A stretch of DNA of 64,000 nucleotides from Prevotella sp. P5-92 (GTDB lineage Bacteria > Bacteroidota > Bacteroidia > Bacteroidales > Bacteroidaceae): positions 1 through 64,000 of the forward strand of contig NZ_NPJG01000098.1 in the NCBI RefSeq assembly GCF_002251245.1, read 5' to 3'. The notes under the pieces were generated by a model. That model was not told where the DNA came from. It was given only the letters and a program-made list of their open reading frames with translations, and did not search any database. The stretch's first letter is position 1. Every line of letters starts with the position of its first letter. The position numbers and the translations under genes are program-made. This document shows, in pieces, positions 10,747 through 21,124 of this stretch.

Positions 10747-12471
10747 ATGAATTGGACATCAACAGAATTTATTTGGCTTGACTGGGCCGTGCTCGCCATA
10801 GGTGTTCTCGGCGTGGTATGGGCTGTGTGGAGGGCTATTGTCAAAGACAAGAAAGCACAACAAGGAGAAGACTCTTCCGCTTACCTCTTCGGTAAGGGTG
10901 AGCCGTGGTATGTGATTGGTATGGCCATCTTTGCCGCAAATATCGGTAGCGAGCACCTCGTAGGTCTCGCCGGTACAGGCGCAAAGAGCGGTGTGGGTAT
11001 GGCTCACTGGGAGATGCAGGGATGGATGATCCTCATCCTCGGTTGGCTCTTCGTACCTTTCTATCAGCTCCTTATCAACAAGATGGGCAAGATCATCACC
11101 ATGCCTGACTTCCTTAAGTTCCGCTATACACAGCGCACTGGATCATGGCTGTCTATCATCACCCTCGTGGCATATATCCTCACTAAGGTGAGCGTGACAG
11201 CACTTACAGGTGGTATCTTCTTCGAGTATCTTTGGGGTCTGAACTTCTGGGCGGGAGCCATCGGCCTTATCATCCTCACCACCATCTTCACCGTGTTCGG
11301 TGGTATGAAGGGTGTGATGACTCTCTCCACCATCCAGACTCCTATTCTCGTCATCGGTTCATTCCTCGTTCTCTTCCTCGGTTTGGCCACACTCGGTGGC
11401 GGTAGCATTGGTGAGGGATGGACAAGCATGATGAACTATTGCAACCAGCTGAACAACGGCTACGGAACAACACACATGTTCCACTGGGAGGCTGGCGATA
11501 GCATGTATCAGGAATATCCTGGTTTCGTAGTGTTCCTCGGAGCAACCATCATCGGTTTCTGGTACTGGTGTACCGACCAGCACATCGTACAGCGTGTACT
11601 CGGACAGGTGCCTGGCGAGAGCAATGAGGAGGTGATGAAGCGCGCCCGCCGCGGTACCATCGCTGCCGGTTTCTTCAAGGTCCTCCCTTGCTTCATGTTC
11701 CTTATCCCTGGTATGATTGCCGCAGCATTGGCTGAGCAGGGAACAATCGAGATGCAGGAGACCGACGCTGCATTCGCCATCATGGTGAAGAACGTGCTTC
11801 CCGCCGGTATCAAGGGTATCGTGACCATCGGATTCATCTGCGCCCTCGTCGCTTCGCTTGCTGCTTTCTTCAACAGCTGCGCCACACTCTTCACCGAGGA
11901 CTTCTACAAGCCACTCAAGAAGGGTATGAGCGAGGAGCATTATGTATTCGTAGGCCGTATGGCTACCGTGGTAGTCGTTATCCTCGGTTTCGCATGGTTG
12001 CCTATCATGATGAAGATGGACACCCTCTACAACTATCTCCAGGGAATCCAGTCGCTCTTGGCTCCGGCAATGGTAGCTGTGTTTGCAATGGGTATCTTCT
12101 CCAAGAAGATTACTCCTAAGGCAGGTGAATACACCATGATCGTCGGTTTCCTTATCGGTATGCTCCGCCTTGTTACCAATGTTATCACCGACACAGGCAA
12201 GGCTGCTATGGACGGTGCGTTCTGGGATGCCACAGCATGGTTCTGGCAGACCAACTGGCTCGTGTTTGAGTGCTGGCTGCTTGTGTTCCTCATCCTCTTC
12301 ATGATTGTTGTGAGCTGCTTTACTCCTGCTCCAAGCAAGGCACAGGTGGAGGCCATCACATTCACAGCCGACTTCAAGAAGTCTATCCGCGAGAGCTGGG
12401 GCTTGTTCGATATCGTAGGTACACTCGTCGTTATCGGACTCTGTGCAGCCTTCTACGCATACTTCTGGTAA
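10747..12471 (+). CDS. Sodium:solute symporter (SSS family), probable arabinose transporter
   Basis: The 574-aa inner-membrane protein has about 14 hydrophobic segments and SGLT/SSS features. These include the sodium/sugar-site region NIGSEHLVGLAGTGAKSG and the WYWCTDQHIVQRVLG segment characteristic of the SglT sugar branch. It lies between an exported mutarotase and the AraR-type regulator. That order resembles the Bacteroides arabinose operon, whose SSS protein is the L-arabinose importer. Arabinose as substrate is inferred from context. Confidence 0.87.
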   Translation: MNWTSTEFIWLDWAVLAIGVLGVVWAVWRAIVKDKKAQQGEDSSAYLFGKGEPWYVIGMAIFAANIGSEHLVGLAGTGAKSGVGMAHWEMQGWMILILGWLFVPFYQLLINKMGKIITMPDFLKFRYTQRTGSWLSIITLVAYILTKVSVTALTGGIFFEYLWGLNFWAGAIGLIILTTIFTVFGGMKGVMTLSTIQTPILVIGSFLVLFLGLATLGGGSIGEGWTSMMNYCNQLNNGYGTTHMFHWEAGDSMYQEYPGFVVFLGATIIGFWYWCTDQHIVQRVLGQVPGESNEEVMKRARRGTIAAGFFKVLPCFMFLIPGMIAAALAEQGTIEMQETDAAFAIMVKNVLPAGIKGIVTIGFICALVASLAAFFNSCATLFTEDFYKPLKKGMSEEHYVFVGRMATVVVVILGFAWLPIMMKMDTLYNYLQGIQSLLAPAMVAVFAMGIFSKKITPKAGEYTMIVGFLIGMLRLVTNVITDTGKAAMDGAFWDATAWFWQTNWLVFECWLLVFLILFMIVVSCFTPAPSKAQVEAITFTADFKKSIRESWGLFDIVGTLVVIGLCAAFYAYFW

Positions 12472-12502
12472 TAATCGTAAATAATAAACTATAAAGAACA
12501 AT

Positions 12503-12557
12503 AAGGTCGCCAGACTTGCGAGAGCAGGCATAGGCAGACATGCTCTGGCGACCTTTT
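12503..12557 (+). terminator. Long hairpin terminator after the symporter gene
   Basis: AAGGTCGCCAGA pairs perfectly with TCTGGCGACCTT, with a further AGAGCA/TGCTCT-type pairing inside, and TTTT follows. It may cause partial termination before the regulator gene. Confidence 0.8.
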
Positions 12558-12587
12558 ACCTGTAAAGAAACCCAATTGAATATTTAG

Positions 12588-13265
12588 ATGACACAATTTT
12601 ATCAGGAATATCCGAAAGTACTCGTTTCCGTTGACTGTATCATATTCGGATTCGACGAGGGAAAGCTCCGCATACTCGTAGGTAAACGACAGATGGATCC
12701 AGGACGCGGCGAATGGTCGCTGTACGGTGGATTTGTCAACGCTCAAGAGAGCATCGACGAGGCTGCAAACAGGGTGATATTGGAACTCACCGGACTGCGC
12801 AATCTCTATATCCGACAGGTGGGGGCGTTTGGTAGGGTAGATCGAGATCCTGGTGAGAGGGTCATCTCCATCGCATATTACGCACTCATCAACGTCAATG
12901 ACTACGACAAGACGTTGCAGGAACAGCATGGGGTGGAGTGGGTCAATATCGACGATATGCCCAATCTCTATTCCGACCATAATAACATGGTGATGAGAGC
13001 AAGAAAACTGATGAGGCAGAAGATTTCGAGCGAACCAATAGGTTTCAACCTCCTGCCAAACCTGTTCACACTCACACAATTACAGAAACTCTATGAAGCT
13101 GTGGTTGGTGAAGAAGTTGATAAACGAAATTTCCGAAAGCGCATCAAGGAAATGGGATTCATAGAGAAGACTGAGCTCATCGACAAGCAGAACTCAAAGC
13201 GAGGCGCATCGCTCTACCGCTTCAACCAAAAAGCGTATCGCGACGACTCGAACTTCAAACTTTGA
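12588..13265 (+). CDS. araR: Nudix-type transcriptional regulator, AraR-like
   Basis: The 225-aa protein joins an N-terminal Nudix-fold domain (about residues 1-140) to a C-terminal winged-helix domain (about 150-225), the architecture of NrtR-type regulators and of the Bacteroides L-arabinose regulator AraR. The Nudix box keeps G-x5-E-x7-R (GGFVNAQESIDEAANR) but continues VILELTGL. Two of the metal-binding/catalytic glutamates of REUxEExGU are therefore lost, which predicts ligand sensing without hydrolysis. Its place between the symporter and araD supports control of this regulon by arabinose. The exact ligand and operator are inferred. Confidence 0.85.
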   Translation: MTQFYQEYPKVLVSVDCIIFGFDEGKLRILVGKRQMDPGRGEWSLYGGFVNAQESIDEAANRVILELTGLRNLYIRQVGAFGRVDRDPGERVISIAYYALINVNDYDKTLQEQHGVEWVNIDDMPNLYSDHNNMVMRARKLMRQKISSEPIGFNLLPNLFTLTQLQKLYEAVVGEEVDKRNFRKRIKEMGFIEKTELIDKQNSKRGASLYRFNQKAYRDDSNFKL

Positions 13266-13369
13266 AATTATTATCACACACAATATATATATAGGTTATA
13301 TCCCACCAGTAAGGCTGGGAAATACTAATGGAAGAATAAACATAAAATTCACTTATAAAATATTGCATT

Positions 13370-14071
13370 ATGTTAGAAGAACTGAAAGAAAAAGTCTTTA
13401 AGGCTAACCTCGACTTGGTTAAGCACAATCTCGTGATATTCACGTGGGGCAACGTCTCAGGCATAGACCGTGAGAAAGGTCTCGTAGTAATAAAACCTTC
13501 TGGCGTGAGCTATGACGACATGAAGGCCTCGGACATGGTCGTCGTTGACCTCGAGACAGGAAAGGTGGTGGAGGGAGACCTCAACCCCTCGTCAGACACT
13601 CCAACCCATCTCGTGCTCTACCGCACTTTCCCTGAGATAGGTGGCGTGGTTCACACTCACTCCACTTATGCCACAGCATGGGCACAGGCTGGCAAGGATA
13701 TTCCAAACATCGGTACCACACATGCCGACTATTTCCACGACGATATCCCATGCACCGACTCGATGACAGAGGCAGAGGTGAAGGGCGACTATGAGCTCGA
13801 GACAGGCAATGTGATCGTGAAGCGCATCAAGGATGGCAACATCAACCCTGTTCACACTCCAGGCGTGCTGGTGAAGAACCATGGTCCATTCTCTTGGGGC
13901 AAGGACGCCGACAACGCCGTATATAACGCAGTGGTGATGGAGCAGGTGGCAAAGATGGCATTCGTGTCGTTCTCTGTCAATCCCGACACAACGATGAACC
14001 CGCTGCTCGTCGAGAAGCATTTCAGCCGTAAGCATGGCCCTAACGCATACTACGGACAGAAGAAGAAATAA
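13370..14071 (+). CDS. araD: L-ribulose-5-phosphate 4-epimerase
   Basis: The 233-aa class II aldolase-family enzyme converts L-ribulose-5-P to D-xylulose-5-P. Zinc ligands are visible in [14 protein letters not shown] (HxH) and a distal histidine in KNHGPFSWG. The TWGNVSGID and [11 protein letters not shown] segments match the family. It is followed 55 bases later by araA. Length is normal. Confidence 0.95.
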   Translation: MLEELKEKVFKANLDLVKHNLVIFTWGNVSGIDREKGLVVIKPSGVSYDDMKASDMVVVDLETGKVVEGDLNPSSDTPTHLVLYRTFPEIGGVVHTHSTYATAWAQAGKDIPNIGTTHADYFHDDIPCTDSMTEAEVKGDYELETGNVIVKRIKDGNINPVHTPGVLVKNHGPFSWGKDADNAVYNAVVMEQVAKMAFVSFSVNPDTTMNPLLVEKHFSRKHGPNAYYGQKKK

Positions 14072-14126
14072 CATCGCTTACAATCTAACAATTAATTAAA
14101 TAATCAAATTAAAAAACTTACATCCT

Positions 14127-15668
14127 ATGGTAAAAGCATTTGAGAACTATGAAGTATGGTTCGTAACAGGCGCACAGCTCCTCTATGGAGGCGACGCAGT
14201 AGTAGCAGTGGACAGTCACTCAAAGGAAATGGTTGAAGGACTCAACGAGTCTGGCCGCCTTCCTATCAAAGTAGTATATAAAGGTACAGCAAACTCTTCT
14301 GCTGAAGTAGAGGCTATCATGAAGGCCTCGAACAATGACGAGAAGTGTGTCGGCATCATCACTTGGATGCACACATTCTCGCCCGCAAAGATGTGGATCA
14401 AGGGTCTTCAGGCACTGAAGAAGCCTTTGCTTCACTTCCACACTCAGTATAACGCCGACCTGCCTTGGGATACTATCGACATGGACTTCATGAACCTCAA
14501 CCAGTCGGCTCATGGCGACATCGAGTTCGGTCATATCTGCACACGTATGCGCGTTCCACGCAAGGTGGTGGTAGGACACTGGAAGAGCCCAGAGGCACAG
14601 GAGAGAATAGCCGTTTGGTCGCGCGTGGCTGCTGCCGTTGCCGACGCTCACAACTGCCGCTGTCTGATGTTCGGTATGAACATGAACAACGTTGCCGTTA
14701 CCGATGGCGACCGCGTAGAGTTCGAACAGCGTCTCGGCTATCATGTTGACTACTATCCAGTATCAAACCTCATGGAATACTGGAAGCAGGTTTCTGACGA
14801 GGAGGCACAGGCTCTCGTTGAGGAATACAAGAAGGAATACACCATCAAGATCGACGAGTCTGGCGAAGAGGTTTACTGGGAGAAGGTGCTTCATGCAGCT
14901 AAGGCAGAGATCGCTCTGCGCCGAGTGCTGAAGGAAGAGGGCGCTACTGCCTTCACCACCAACTTCGACGACCTTGGCGAGGCAGACATCAACGACCCGA
15001 ACTTCATCGGCTTCGACCAGATACCAGGTCTCGCTTCTCAGCGACTGATGGCAGAGGGTATCGGCTTCGGTGCCGAGGGCGACTGGAAGACAGCTTGCCT
15101 CTATCGCTCTCTCTGGATGATGAACCAGGGCTTGGAGAAGGGATGCTCGTTCCTCGAGGACTACACCCTCAACTTCGCTCCCGACTGCACATCAAGCCTC
15201 CAGAGCCACATGCTCGAGGTTTGTCCGCTCATCGCTGTCAACAAGCCAACACTCGAGGTTCACTTCCTCGGTATCGGTATCCGCAAGGAGCAGACTGCAC
15301 GTCTTGTCTTCACCTCAAAGACCGGTCGTGGTATCAAGGCCACCGTCGTTGACCTCGGCAACCGCTTCCGTCTCATCACCTCTGAGGTAGAGTGTATCGA
15401 GCCAAAGCCAATGCCAAAGCTCCCCGTGGCTTCTGCACTTTGGGTACCACAGCCTTCATTCGAGATCGGTGCAGGCGCATGGATCCTCGCCGGAGGTACA
15501 CACCACAGCGCATTCTCTTATGATATCACAGCTGAATACTGGGAAGACTTCGCCGAGATGCTCGACATCGAGTGCATCAATATCGATAAGGACACCACTA
15601 CAAGCGGCTTCAAGACACAGCTCCGCAACAACGAGGTGTACTACATGTTGAACAAGTCGTTTAAGTAA
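14127..15668 (+). CDS. araA: L-arabinose isomerase
   Basis: The 513-aa enzyme isomerises L-arabinose to L-ribulose. The N-terminus (FENYEVWFVTGAQLLYGGDA) and the block ITWMHTFSPAKMWIKGL are highly typical. The metal-binding glutamate region GFGAEGDWKTACLYR is present, as is the C-terminal histidine (GGTHHSAFS). Length is normal. It lies between araD and the ribulokinase, the order expected for a complete arabinose pathway. Confidence 0.97.
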   Translation: MVKAFENYEVWFVTGAQLLYGGDAVVAVDSHSKEMVEGLNESGRLPIKVVYKGTANSSAEVEAIMKASNNDEKCVGIITWMHTFSPAKMWIKGLQALKKPLLHFHTQYNADLPWDTIDMDFMNLNQSAHGDIEFGHICTRMRVPRKVVVGHWKSPEAQERIAVWSRVAAAVADAHNCRCLMFGMNMNNVAVTDGDRVEFEQRLGYHVDYYPVSNLMEYWKQVSDEEAQALVEEYKKEYTIKIDESGEEVYWEKVLHAAKAEIALRRVLKEEGATAFTTNFDDLGEADINDPNFIGFDQIPGLASQRLMAEGIGFGAEGDWKTACLYRSLWMMNQGLEKGCSFLEDYTLNFAPDCTSSLQSHMLEVCPLIAVNKPTLEVHFLGIGIRKEQTARLVFTSKTGRGIKATVVDLGNRFRLITSEVECIEPKPMPKLPVASALWVPQPSFEIGAGAWILAGGTHHSAFSYDITAEYWEDFAEMLDIECINIDKDTTTSGFKTQLRNNEVYYMLNKSFK

Positions 15669-15687
15669 TTCAGCTTTGGGAGGAAAG

Positions 15688-15813
15688 GGAAGGTAAAGAA
15701 GTTAAGGAAGTTAAAGAAGTTAAAGACGTATGTCTAAACTTCGGAACTCCTTGGCGGAAGCGCAATGACTATTGTCCTTAACTTCTTTAACTTCCTTAAC
15801 TTCTTTAACTTCC
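15688..15813. repeat. Large inverted repeat (two 40-bp arms) between araA and ribulokinase
   Basis: The left arm at 15688-15727 and right arm at 15774-15813 are reverse complements with two mismatches over 40 bases. The loop is 46 bases. Each arm is built of alternating GAAGTTAAAG / GAAGTTAAGG units. It occupies the araA-araB spacer, so the mRNA should form a very stable hairpin. A single arm of the same repeat family lies near 48560-48589. No T-run follows the hairpin. Confidence 0.85.
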
Positions 15814-15831
15814 AAAATTAATAAAGAAAAT

Positions 15832-17424
15832 ATGACCGCAAAAGAAACCATACAACAGGGTAAGGCCATTCTCGGTATCGAGTTTGGATCTACACGTATA
15901 AAGGCCGTTCTCATCGACCAGGAGAACAAGCCTATAGCACAAGGTAGCCACGAGTGGGAAAACCAGCTCGTTGACGGACTGTGGACCTATAGCGTAGAGG
16001 CTATATGGTACGGATTGCAGGATTGCTACGCCGAACTTCGCAAGGACGTTCTTGCAAAGTATGACTGCGAGATTGAGATCCTCGCCGCCATCGGCTTCTC
16101 GGCCATGATGCATGGCTATATGGCATTCGACAAGCAGCAGAACATTCTCGTGCCTTTCCGCACATGGCGTAATACCAACACTGCAAAGGCTGCTGCAGAA
16201 CTGTCTGAGCTGTTCGTATATAACATCCCTCTCCGTTGGAGCATATCACATCTTTATCAGTGCATACTCGACAACGAGGAGCACGTTGCCAACATCGACT
16301 TCTTCACCACACTCGCCGGTTATATACACTGGCAGGTGACTGGCGAAAAGGTGCTCGGCATCGGCGATGCATCAGGTATGCTGCCTATCGACCCACAGAC
16401 ACGCGACTACTCTGCTGAGATGGTCGCAAAGTTTGACAAGCTCGTTGAGCCAAAGGGATTCGGATGGAAACTTATCGACATTCTGCCAAAGGTGAAACTG
16501 GCTGGAGAGAATGCAGGATTCCTCACCGAAGAAGGTGCAAAGCGTCTCGACATCTCCGGACACCTTAAACCAGGCATCCCCGTATGTCCTCCAGAGGGCG
16601 ACGCCGGCACTGGCATGGTGGCTACCAACGCCGTAAAGCAGCGCACGGGTAATGTCTCTGCAGGTACATCGTCATTTTCGATGATCGTGCTTGAGAAAGA
16701 CCTCACCAAGCCTTACGAGATGATCGACATGGTGACAACACCTGACGGCTCTCTCGTGGCAATGGTACACTGCAACAACTGTACCAGCGACCTCAACGCA
16801 TGGGTAAACCTCTTTAAGGAATATCAGCAACTGCTTGGCGTTCCGGTAGATATGAACGAAGTGTTCGGTAAGCTCTACAACAATGCACTCACTGGTGACG
16901 CTGATTGTGGCGGACTCATCGCCTATAACTATATCTCCGGCGAACCGGTGACAGGTCTGGCAGAAGGACGCCCAATGTTCGTACGCTCAGCCAACGATAA
17001 GTTCAACCTCGCCAACTTCATGCGCGCCAACCTCTATGCTTCGGTAGGTGTATTGAAGATAGGTAACGACATCCTCTTCAACGAGGAGCATGTCAAGGTT
17101 GACCGTATCACAGGTCACGGCGGATTGTTCAAGACCAAGGGAGTAGGTCAGCGTGTGTTAGCAGCAGCCATCAACTCGCCAATATCTGTCATGGAGACAG
17201 CAGGCGAGGGTGGTGCATGGGGTATCGCACTGCTCGGCTCGTATCTCGTGAATAATCCGGAGGCAAAGACTCTCGCCGGATGGCTTGAGGACTGCGTCTT
17301 CGCTGGCAACACAGGCGAGGAGATATCTCCTACTGCCGAGGATGTGGCTGGATTCAACAAGTGGATCGAGAACTACAAGCGTGGTCTTGCCATCGAACAG
17401 GCCGCGGTGGAGAATAAGAATTGA
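15832..17424 (+). CDS. araB: Ribulokinase-like FGGY carbohydrate kinase
   Basis: The 530-aa FGGY kinase is expected to phosphorylate L-ribulose. The N-terminal phosphate-1 motif is [34 protein letters not shown] and the C-terminal [17 protein letters not shown] / [13 protein letters not shown] blocks mark the ATP-binding lobe. I chose the ATG at 15832. An upstream TTG at 15772 would translate the inverted repeat into SLT repeats and is an artefact. The protein is of the Bacteroidota type, distinct from E. coli AraB, so the substrate rests partly on context: araA and araD lie directly upstream. Confidence 0.87.
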   Translation: MTAKETIQQGKAILGIEFGSTRIKAVLIDQENKPIAQGSHEWENQLVDGLWTYSVEAIWYGLQDCYAELRKDVLAKYDCEIEILAAIGFSAMMHGYMAFDKQQNILVPFRTWRNTNTAKAAAELSELFVYNIPLRWSISHLYQCILDNEEHVANIDFFTTLAGYIHWQVTGEKVLGIGDASGMLPIDPQTRDYSAEMVAKFDKLVEPKGFGWKLIDILPKVKLAGENAGFLTEEGAKRLDISGHLKPGIPVCPPEGDAGTGMVATNAVKQRTGNVSAGTSSFSMIVLEKDLTKPYEMIDMVTTPDGSLVAMVHCNNCTSDLNAWVNLFKEYQQLLGVPVDMNEVFGKLYNNALTGDADCGGLIAYNYISGEPVTGLAEGRPMFVRSANDKFNLANFMRANLYASVGVLKIGNDILFNEEHVKVDRITGHGGLFKTKGVGQRVLAAAINSPISVMETAGEGGAWGIALLGSYLVNNPEAKTLAGWLEDCVFAGNTGEEISPTAEDVAGFNKWIENYKRGLAIEQAAVENKN

Positions 17425-17450
17425 ACAATTGAACGATTGAAATATTGACC
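17421..17450. repeat. Octamer microrepeat (ATTGAA-type)
   Basis: Four nnATTGAA-like units lie between the ribulokinase stop and the arabinofuranosidase start. They resemble the block at 2874-2912. Confidence 0.65.
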
Positions 17451-17478
17451 TAATCGCAGATTAGTTCTTTTGAACATT

Positions 17479-19044
17479 ATGAAAAGAATATTCACAGCTA
17501 TCACCATAGCCGCCTTCTCAATGGCGGCTATGGCTGACAACGCCAAGGTTACAGTGCATGTAAACCAGGGCACACAGAAAATCCATAAGGAGATTTATGG
17601 ACAGTTTGCTGAACACCTTGGTTCTTGCATCTACGGCGGACTTTGGGTAGGCGAAAACTCTCAGATACCAAACATCAACGGCTATCGCAAGGATGTGTTC
17701 GAGGCTCTGAAAGCCCTCCAGATTCCTGTACTGAGATGGCCAGGAGGATGCTTTGCCGACGAGTATCACTGGATGGACGGCATCGGCCCGAAAGATAAAC
17801 GCCCCAAGATGCAAAACAACAACTGGGGAGGCACCATCGAAGACAACTCTTTCGGTACTCATGAGTTCCTCAACCTCTGTGAGATGCTCGGCTGCGAACC
17901 GTATATCAGCGGTAACGTGGGCAGCGGAACGGTAGAAGAGTTGGCCAAGTGGGTTGAGTATATGACCAGCGACGGCGACACGCCAATGGCGAAGCTGCGC
18001 CGTCAGAACGGACGCGACAAGGCATGGAAGGTGAAGTTCCTAGGAGTAGGTAACGAGAGCTGGGGATGCGGTGGCAATATGCGTCCGGAATATTATTCCG
18101 ACCTCTACCGTCGCTACTCTGTCTATTGCCGTAACTACGACGGAAACAAGCTCTACAAGATTGCCAGCGGCGCCAGCGACTACGACTGGAACTGGACTGA
18201 AGTGCTCATGGACCGCATCGGCAACCGTATGGATGGTGTTTCGCTTCACTACTATACTTGCGCCGGATGGACTGGAAGCAAAGGCTCTGCAACAAAATTT
18301 TCTGAAGACGACTATTACTGGACCATCGGCAAGTGTCTTGAGATTGAGGATATCGTGAGAAAGCATGCCGACATCATGGACCGCAAGGACCCAAAGAAGC
18401 AGATAGGACTGCTCGTCGATGAGTGGGGCACATGGTGGGATGAGGAGCCCGGCACCATCAGTGGACACCTCTATCAGCAGAATGCCATGCGCGACGCTTT
18501 AGTTGCTGCCCTCTCGCTCAACGTGTTCCATCGTCACTGCGACCGCGTGCGCATGGCAAACATCGCACAGGTGGTCAACGTGCTCCAGTCGATGATTCTC
18601 ACCGACCAGAAGGGTACAGGCCATATGGTGCTCACTCCTACCTATCACGTCTTCGAGATGTACAAGGGATTCCAGGAGGCTACATACCTGCCACTCGACG
18701 TGGAGAGCACTTCCAAGAGAGTGCGTGGCGACAGCCATGCCAAGGAAGGCAGAAAGGTGGAGATGCTCCATTCGTCGGCTGCAAAGAAGGCTGACGGCAG
18801 CATCATCCTCTCGCTGTCAAATGTAAGCCTCACCGAACCGCAGGAGGTGGAGATAAGCCTTGAGGGAGCTCAGGCAAAGACCGTCAGCGGCCGCATCCTC
18901 ACATGCAAGGATGTAGCTGAATACAACGACTTTGACCATCCAGACCGTGTGAAGCCTGTTGACTTCAAGGATGCCAAACTGAAGAAGGGCATACTTTCAG
19001 TCAAGGTGCCAGCACGCTCTATCGTTGTGCTCGACGTTAAATAA
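17479..19044 (+). CDS. Alpha-L-arabinofuranosidase, GH51, secreted
   Basis: The protein is 521 aa from the ATG at 17479; a TTG at 17470 is less likely. A signal peptide ([15 protein letters not shown] before DNAKV) predicts periplasmic location. GH51 hallmarks are [14 protein letters not shown], the acid/base glutamate in [11 protein letters not shown] (about residue 193) and the nucleophile glutamate in [15 protein letters not shown]. It would release L-arabinose from arabinan or arabinoxylan fragments, feeding the downstream-encoded pathway. Its presence inside the arabinose unit supports the whole operon's assignment. Confidence 0.94.
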   Translation: MKRIFTAITIAAFSMAAMADNAKVTVHVNQGTQKIHKEIYGQFAEHLGSCIYGGLWVGENSQIPNINGYRKDVFEALKALQIPVLRWPGGCFADEYHWMDGIGPKDKRPKMQNNNWGGTIEDNSFGTHEFLNLCEMLGCEPYISGNVGSGTVEELAKWVEYMTSDGDTPMAKLRRQNGRDKAWKVKFLGVGNESWGCGGNMRPEYYSDLYRRYSVYCRNYDGNKLYKIASGASDYDWNWTEVLMDRIGNRMDGVSLHYYTCAGWTGSKGSATKFSEDDYYWTIGKCLEIEDIVRKHADIMDRKDPKKQIGLLVDEWGTWWDEEPGTISGHLYQQNAMRDALVAALSLNVFHRHCDRVRMANIAQVVNVLQSMILTDQKGTGHMVLTPTYHVFEMYKGFQEATYLPLDVESTSKRVRGDSHAKEGRKVEMLHSSAAKKADGSIILSLSNVSLTEPQEVEISLEGAQAKTVSGRILTCKDVAEYNDFDHPDRVKPVDFKDAKLKKGILSVKVPARSIVVLDVK

Positions 19045-19098
19045 TTATGTTTATTTGAACCAAATAATAATTCACAACATTAAACTATTTGTAAAAAT

Positions 19099-21123
19099 AT
19101 GAATGACAAGAATTTAATGAACAAGGCAGCGGATAATATCCGTATCCTTGCTGCCTCAGCTGTAGAAAAAGCTAAGAGTGGTCACCCTGGTGGCGCCATG
19201 GGTGGTGCAGACTTTATCAACGTGCTCTATAGCGAGTACTTGAAGTACGACCCACAGAATCCAGGTTGGGTAGGTCGTGACCGTTTCTTCCTTGACCCAG
19301 GCCACATGGCTCCAATGCTCTATTCGCAGCTCACACTTATAGGCAAGTTCACTCTCGACGAGCTTGCACAACTCCGTCAGTGGGGTTCGCCTACTACAGG
19401 TCACCCTGAGTTTGAGATTGCACGTGGTATAGAGAACACTTCTGGCCCTCTCGGTCAGGGCCATGTCTTTGCCGTTGGTGCCGCCATTGCAGCAAAGTTC
19501 CTTGCTGCTCATACAGGCAACCCTACTTTCGATAAGGAAACCATCTACGCATATATCTCTGACGGTGGTATCCAGGAGGAGATCTCTCAGGGTGCAGCTC
19601 GCGTGGCTTCTGTGCTCGGACTCGACAACCTCATCATGTTCTACGACTGCAACGACATCCAGCTCTCTACCGAGACTAAGGAAGTGATGAACGAGGACAC
19701 TGCAGCCAAGTATCGTGCTCTGGGCTGGGAAGTGTTCGAAATCAACGGAAATGATGTTGACCAGATTCGCGAGGCTCTCGACAAGGCAAAGAAGGTAGAA
19801 GGCAAGCCAACCCTCATCATAGGTAAGTGTATCATGGGTAAGGGTGCCTTGAAGGCTGACGGCTCTTCTTACGAGGCTAACTGCAAGACCCACGGTGCTC
19901 CTCTTGGCGGCGACGCTTATGTCAACACTGTTAAGAATCTCGGTGGCGACCCAGAGAACCCATTCCAGATCTTCCCAGAGGTTCAGGAACTCTACGCAAA
20001 GCGTGCTGAAGAGCTCAAGGGCATCTGCGCTGAGCGTTATGCAGAGGAGAAGGCTTGGGCCGACGCTAATCCTGAGAAGGCTGCACAGCAGGCTGAGTGG
20101 TTCAGCGGCAAGGCTCCGAAGATCGACTGGAGCAAGTGTGTTCAGAAGGACAACGACGCTACTCGTAGCGCATCAGCTGCTTGTCTGAGCGTTTTGGCAC
20201 AGCAGGTACCAAACATGATCTGCGCTTCTGCCGACCTCTCTAACTCTGACAAGACCGACGGCTTCCTCAAGCAGACCAAGGCTCTCGTGAAGGGCGACTT
20301 CAGCGGTGCATTCTTCCAGGCTGGTGTAGCTGAGCTCACCATGGCTTGCTGCTGCATCGGTATGGCTCTCCACGGTGGTGTCATCCCAGCTTGCGGTACA
20401 TTCTTCGTGTTCTCCGACTATATGAAACCAGCAGTGCGTATGGCAGCCCTCATGCAGTTGCCAGTGAAGTTCATCTGGACTCACGACGCATTCCGCGTAG
20501 GCGAGGACGGTCCTACACACGAGCCTGTAGAGCAGGAGGCACAGATCCGTCTCATGGAGAAGCTGAAGAACCACGCTGGCAAGAACTCTTGCCTCGTGCT
20601 CCGTCCAGCCGACGCCAAGGAGACAACAGTGGCTTGGGCTATGGCAATGGAGAATACCGACACTCCTACAGCTCTTATCTTCAGCCGTCAGAACATCAAC
20701 AACCTGCCTGATGGCAACGACTACGAGCAGGCTCGCAAGGGTGGCTATGTAGTGGCTGGTTCTGACGAGAATCCTGACGTAGTGCTCGTGGCAACAGGTT
20801 CTGAGGTATCTACCCTCGTCAGTGGCGCAGAGCTGCTCCGCAAGGATGGCGTGAAGGTACGCATCGTCAGCGTTCCTTCTGAAGGTCTGTTCCGCACTCA
20901 GAGTGCCGAGTACCAGCAGAGCGTAGTGCCTGCAGGCGCAAAGGTGTTTGGTATGACCGCCGGTCTGCCAGTCAACCTCCAGGGCTTCCTCATCGGTGCC
21001 GCTCCAGAGTCAAAGGTTTGGGGTCTTGAGAGCTTCGGCTTCTCTGCTCCTTACAAGGTGCTCGACGAGAAACTCGGCTACACAGCAGAGAACGTTTACA
21101 ATCAGGTAAAGGCAATGTTGTAA
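19099..21123 (+). CDS. tkt: Transketolase
   Basis: The 674-aa thiamine-diphosphate enzyme of the non-oxidative pentose phosphate pathway has KSGHPGGAMGGADF at the N-terminus. The TPP-site segment is SDGGIQEEISQGAARVA, and THDAFRVGEDGPTHEPVEQ is the typical pyrimidine-domain motif. Full length and intact. It follows the arabinofuranosidase and overlaps functionally with rpiB one base later. Together they process the xylulose-5-P made by the arabinose genes. Confidence 0.96.
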   Translation: MNDKNLMNKAADNIRILAASAVEKAKSGHPGGAMGGADFINVLYSEYLKYDPQNPGWVGRDRFFLDPGHMAPMLYSQLTLIGKFTLDELAQLRQWGSPTTGHPEFEIARGIENTSGPLGQGHVFAVGAAIAAKFLAAHTGNPTFDKETIYAYISDGGIQEEISQGAARVASVLGLDNLIMFYDCNDIQLSTETKEVMNEDTAAKYRALGWEVFEINGNDVDQIREALDKAKKVEGKPTLIIGKCIMGKGALKADGSSYEANCKTHGAPLGGDAYVNTVKNLGGDPENPFQIFPEVQELYAKRAEELKGICAERYAEEKAWADANPEKAAQQAEWFSGKAPKIDWSKCVQKDNDATRSASAACLSVLAQQVPNMICASADLSNSDKTDGFLKQTKALVKGDFSGAFFQAGVAELTMACCCIGMALHGGVIPACGTFFVFSDYMKPAVRMAALMQLPVKFIWTHDAFRVGEDGPTHEPVEQEAQIRLMEKLKNHAGKNSCLVLRPADAKETTVAWAMAMENTDTPTALIFSRQNINNLPDGNDYEQARKGGYVVAGSDENPDVVLVATGSEVSTLVSGAELLRKDGVKVRIVSVPSEGLFRTQSAEYQQSVVPAGAKVFGMTAGLPVNLQGFLIGAAPESKVWGLESFGFSAPYKVLDEKLGYTAENVYNQVKAML

Positions 21124-21124
21124 T

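Noticed and set aside
15772..15831. N-terminal SLT-repeat extension of the ribulokinase
   Set aside because: It depends on a TTG start inside the right arm of the inverted repeat. FGGY kinases start close to the [10 protein letters not shown] segment, so the ATG at 15832 is preferred.
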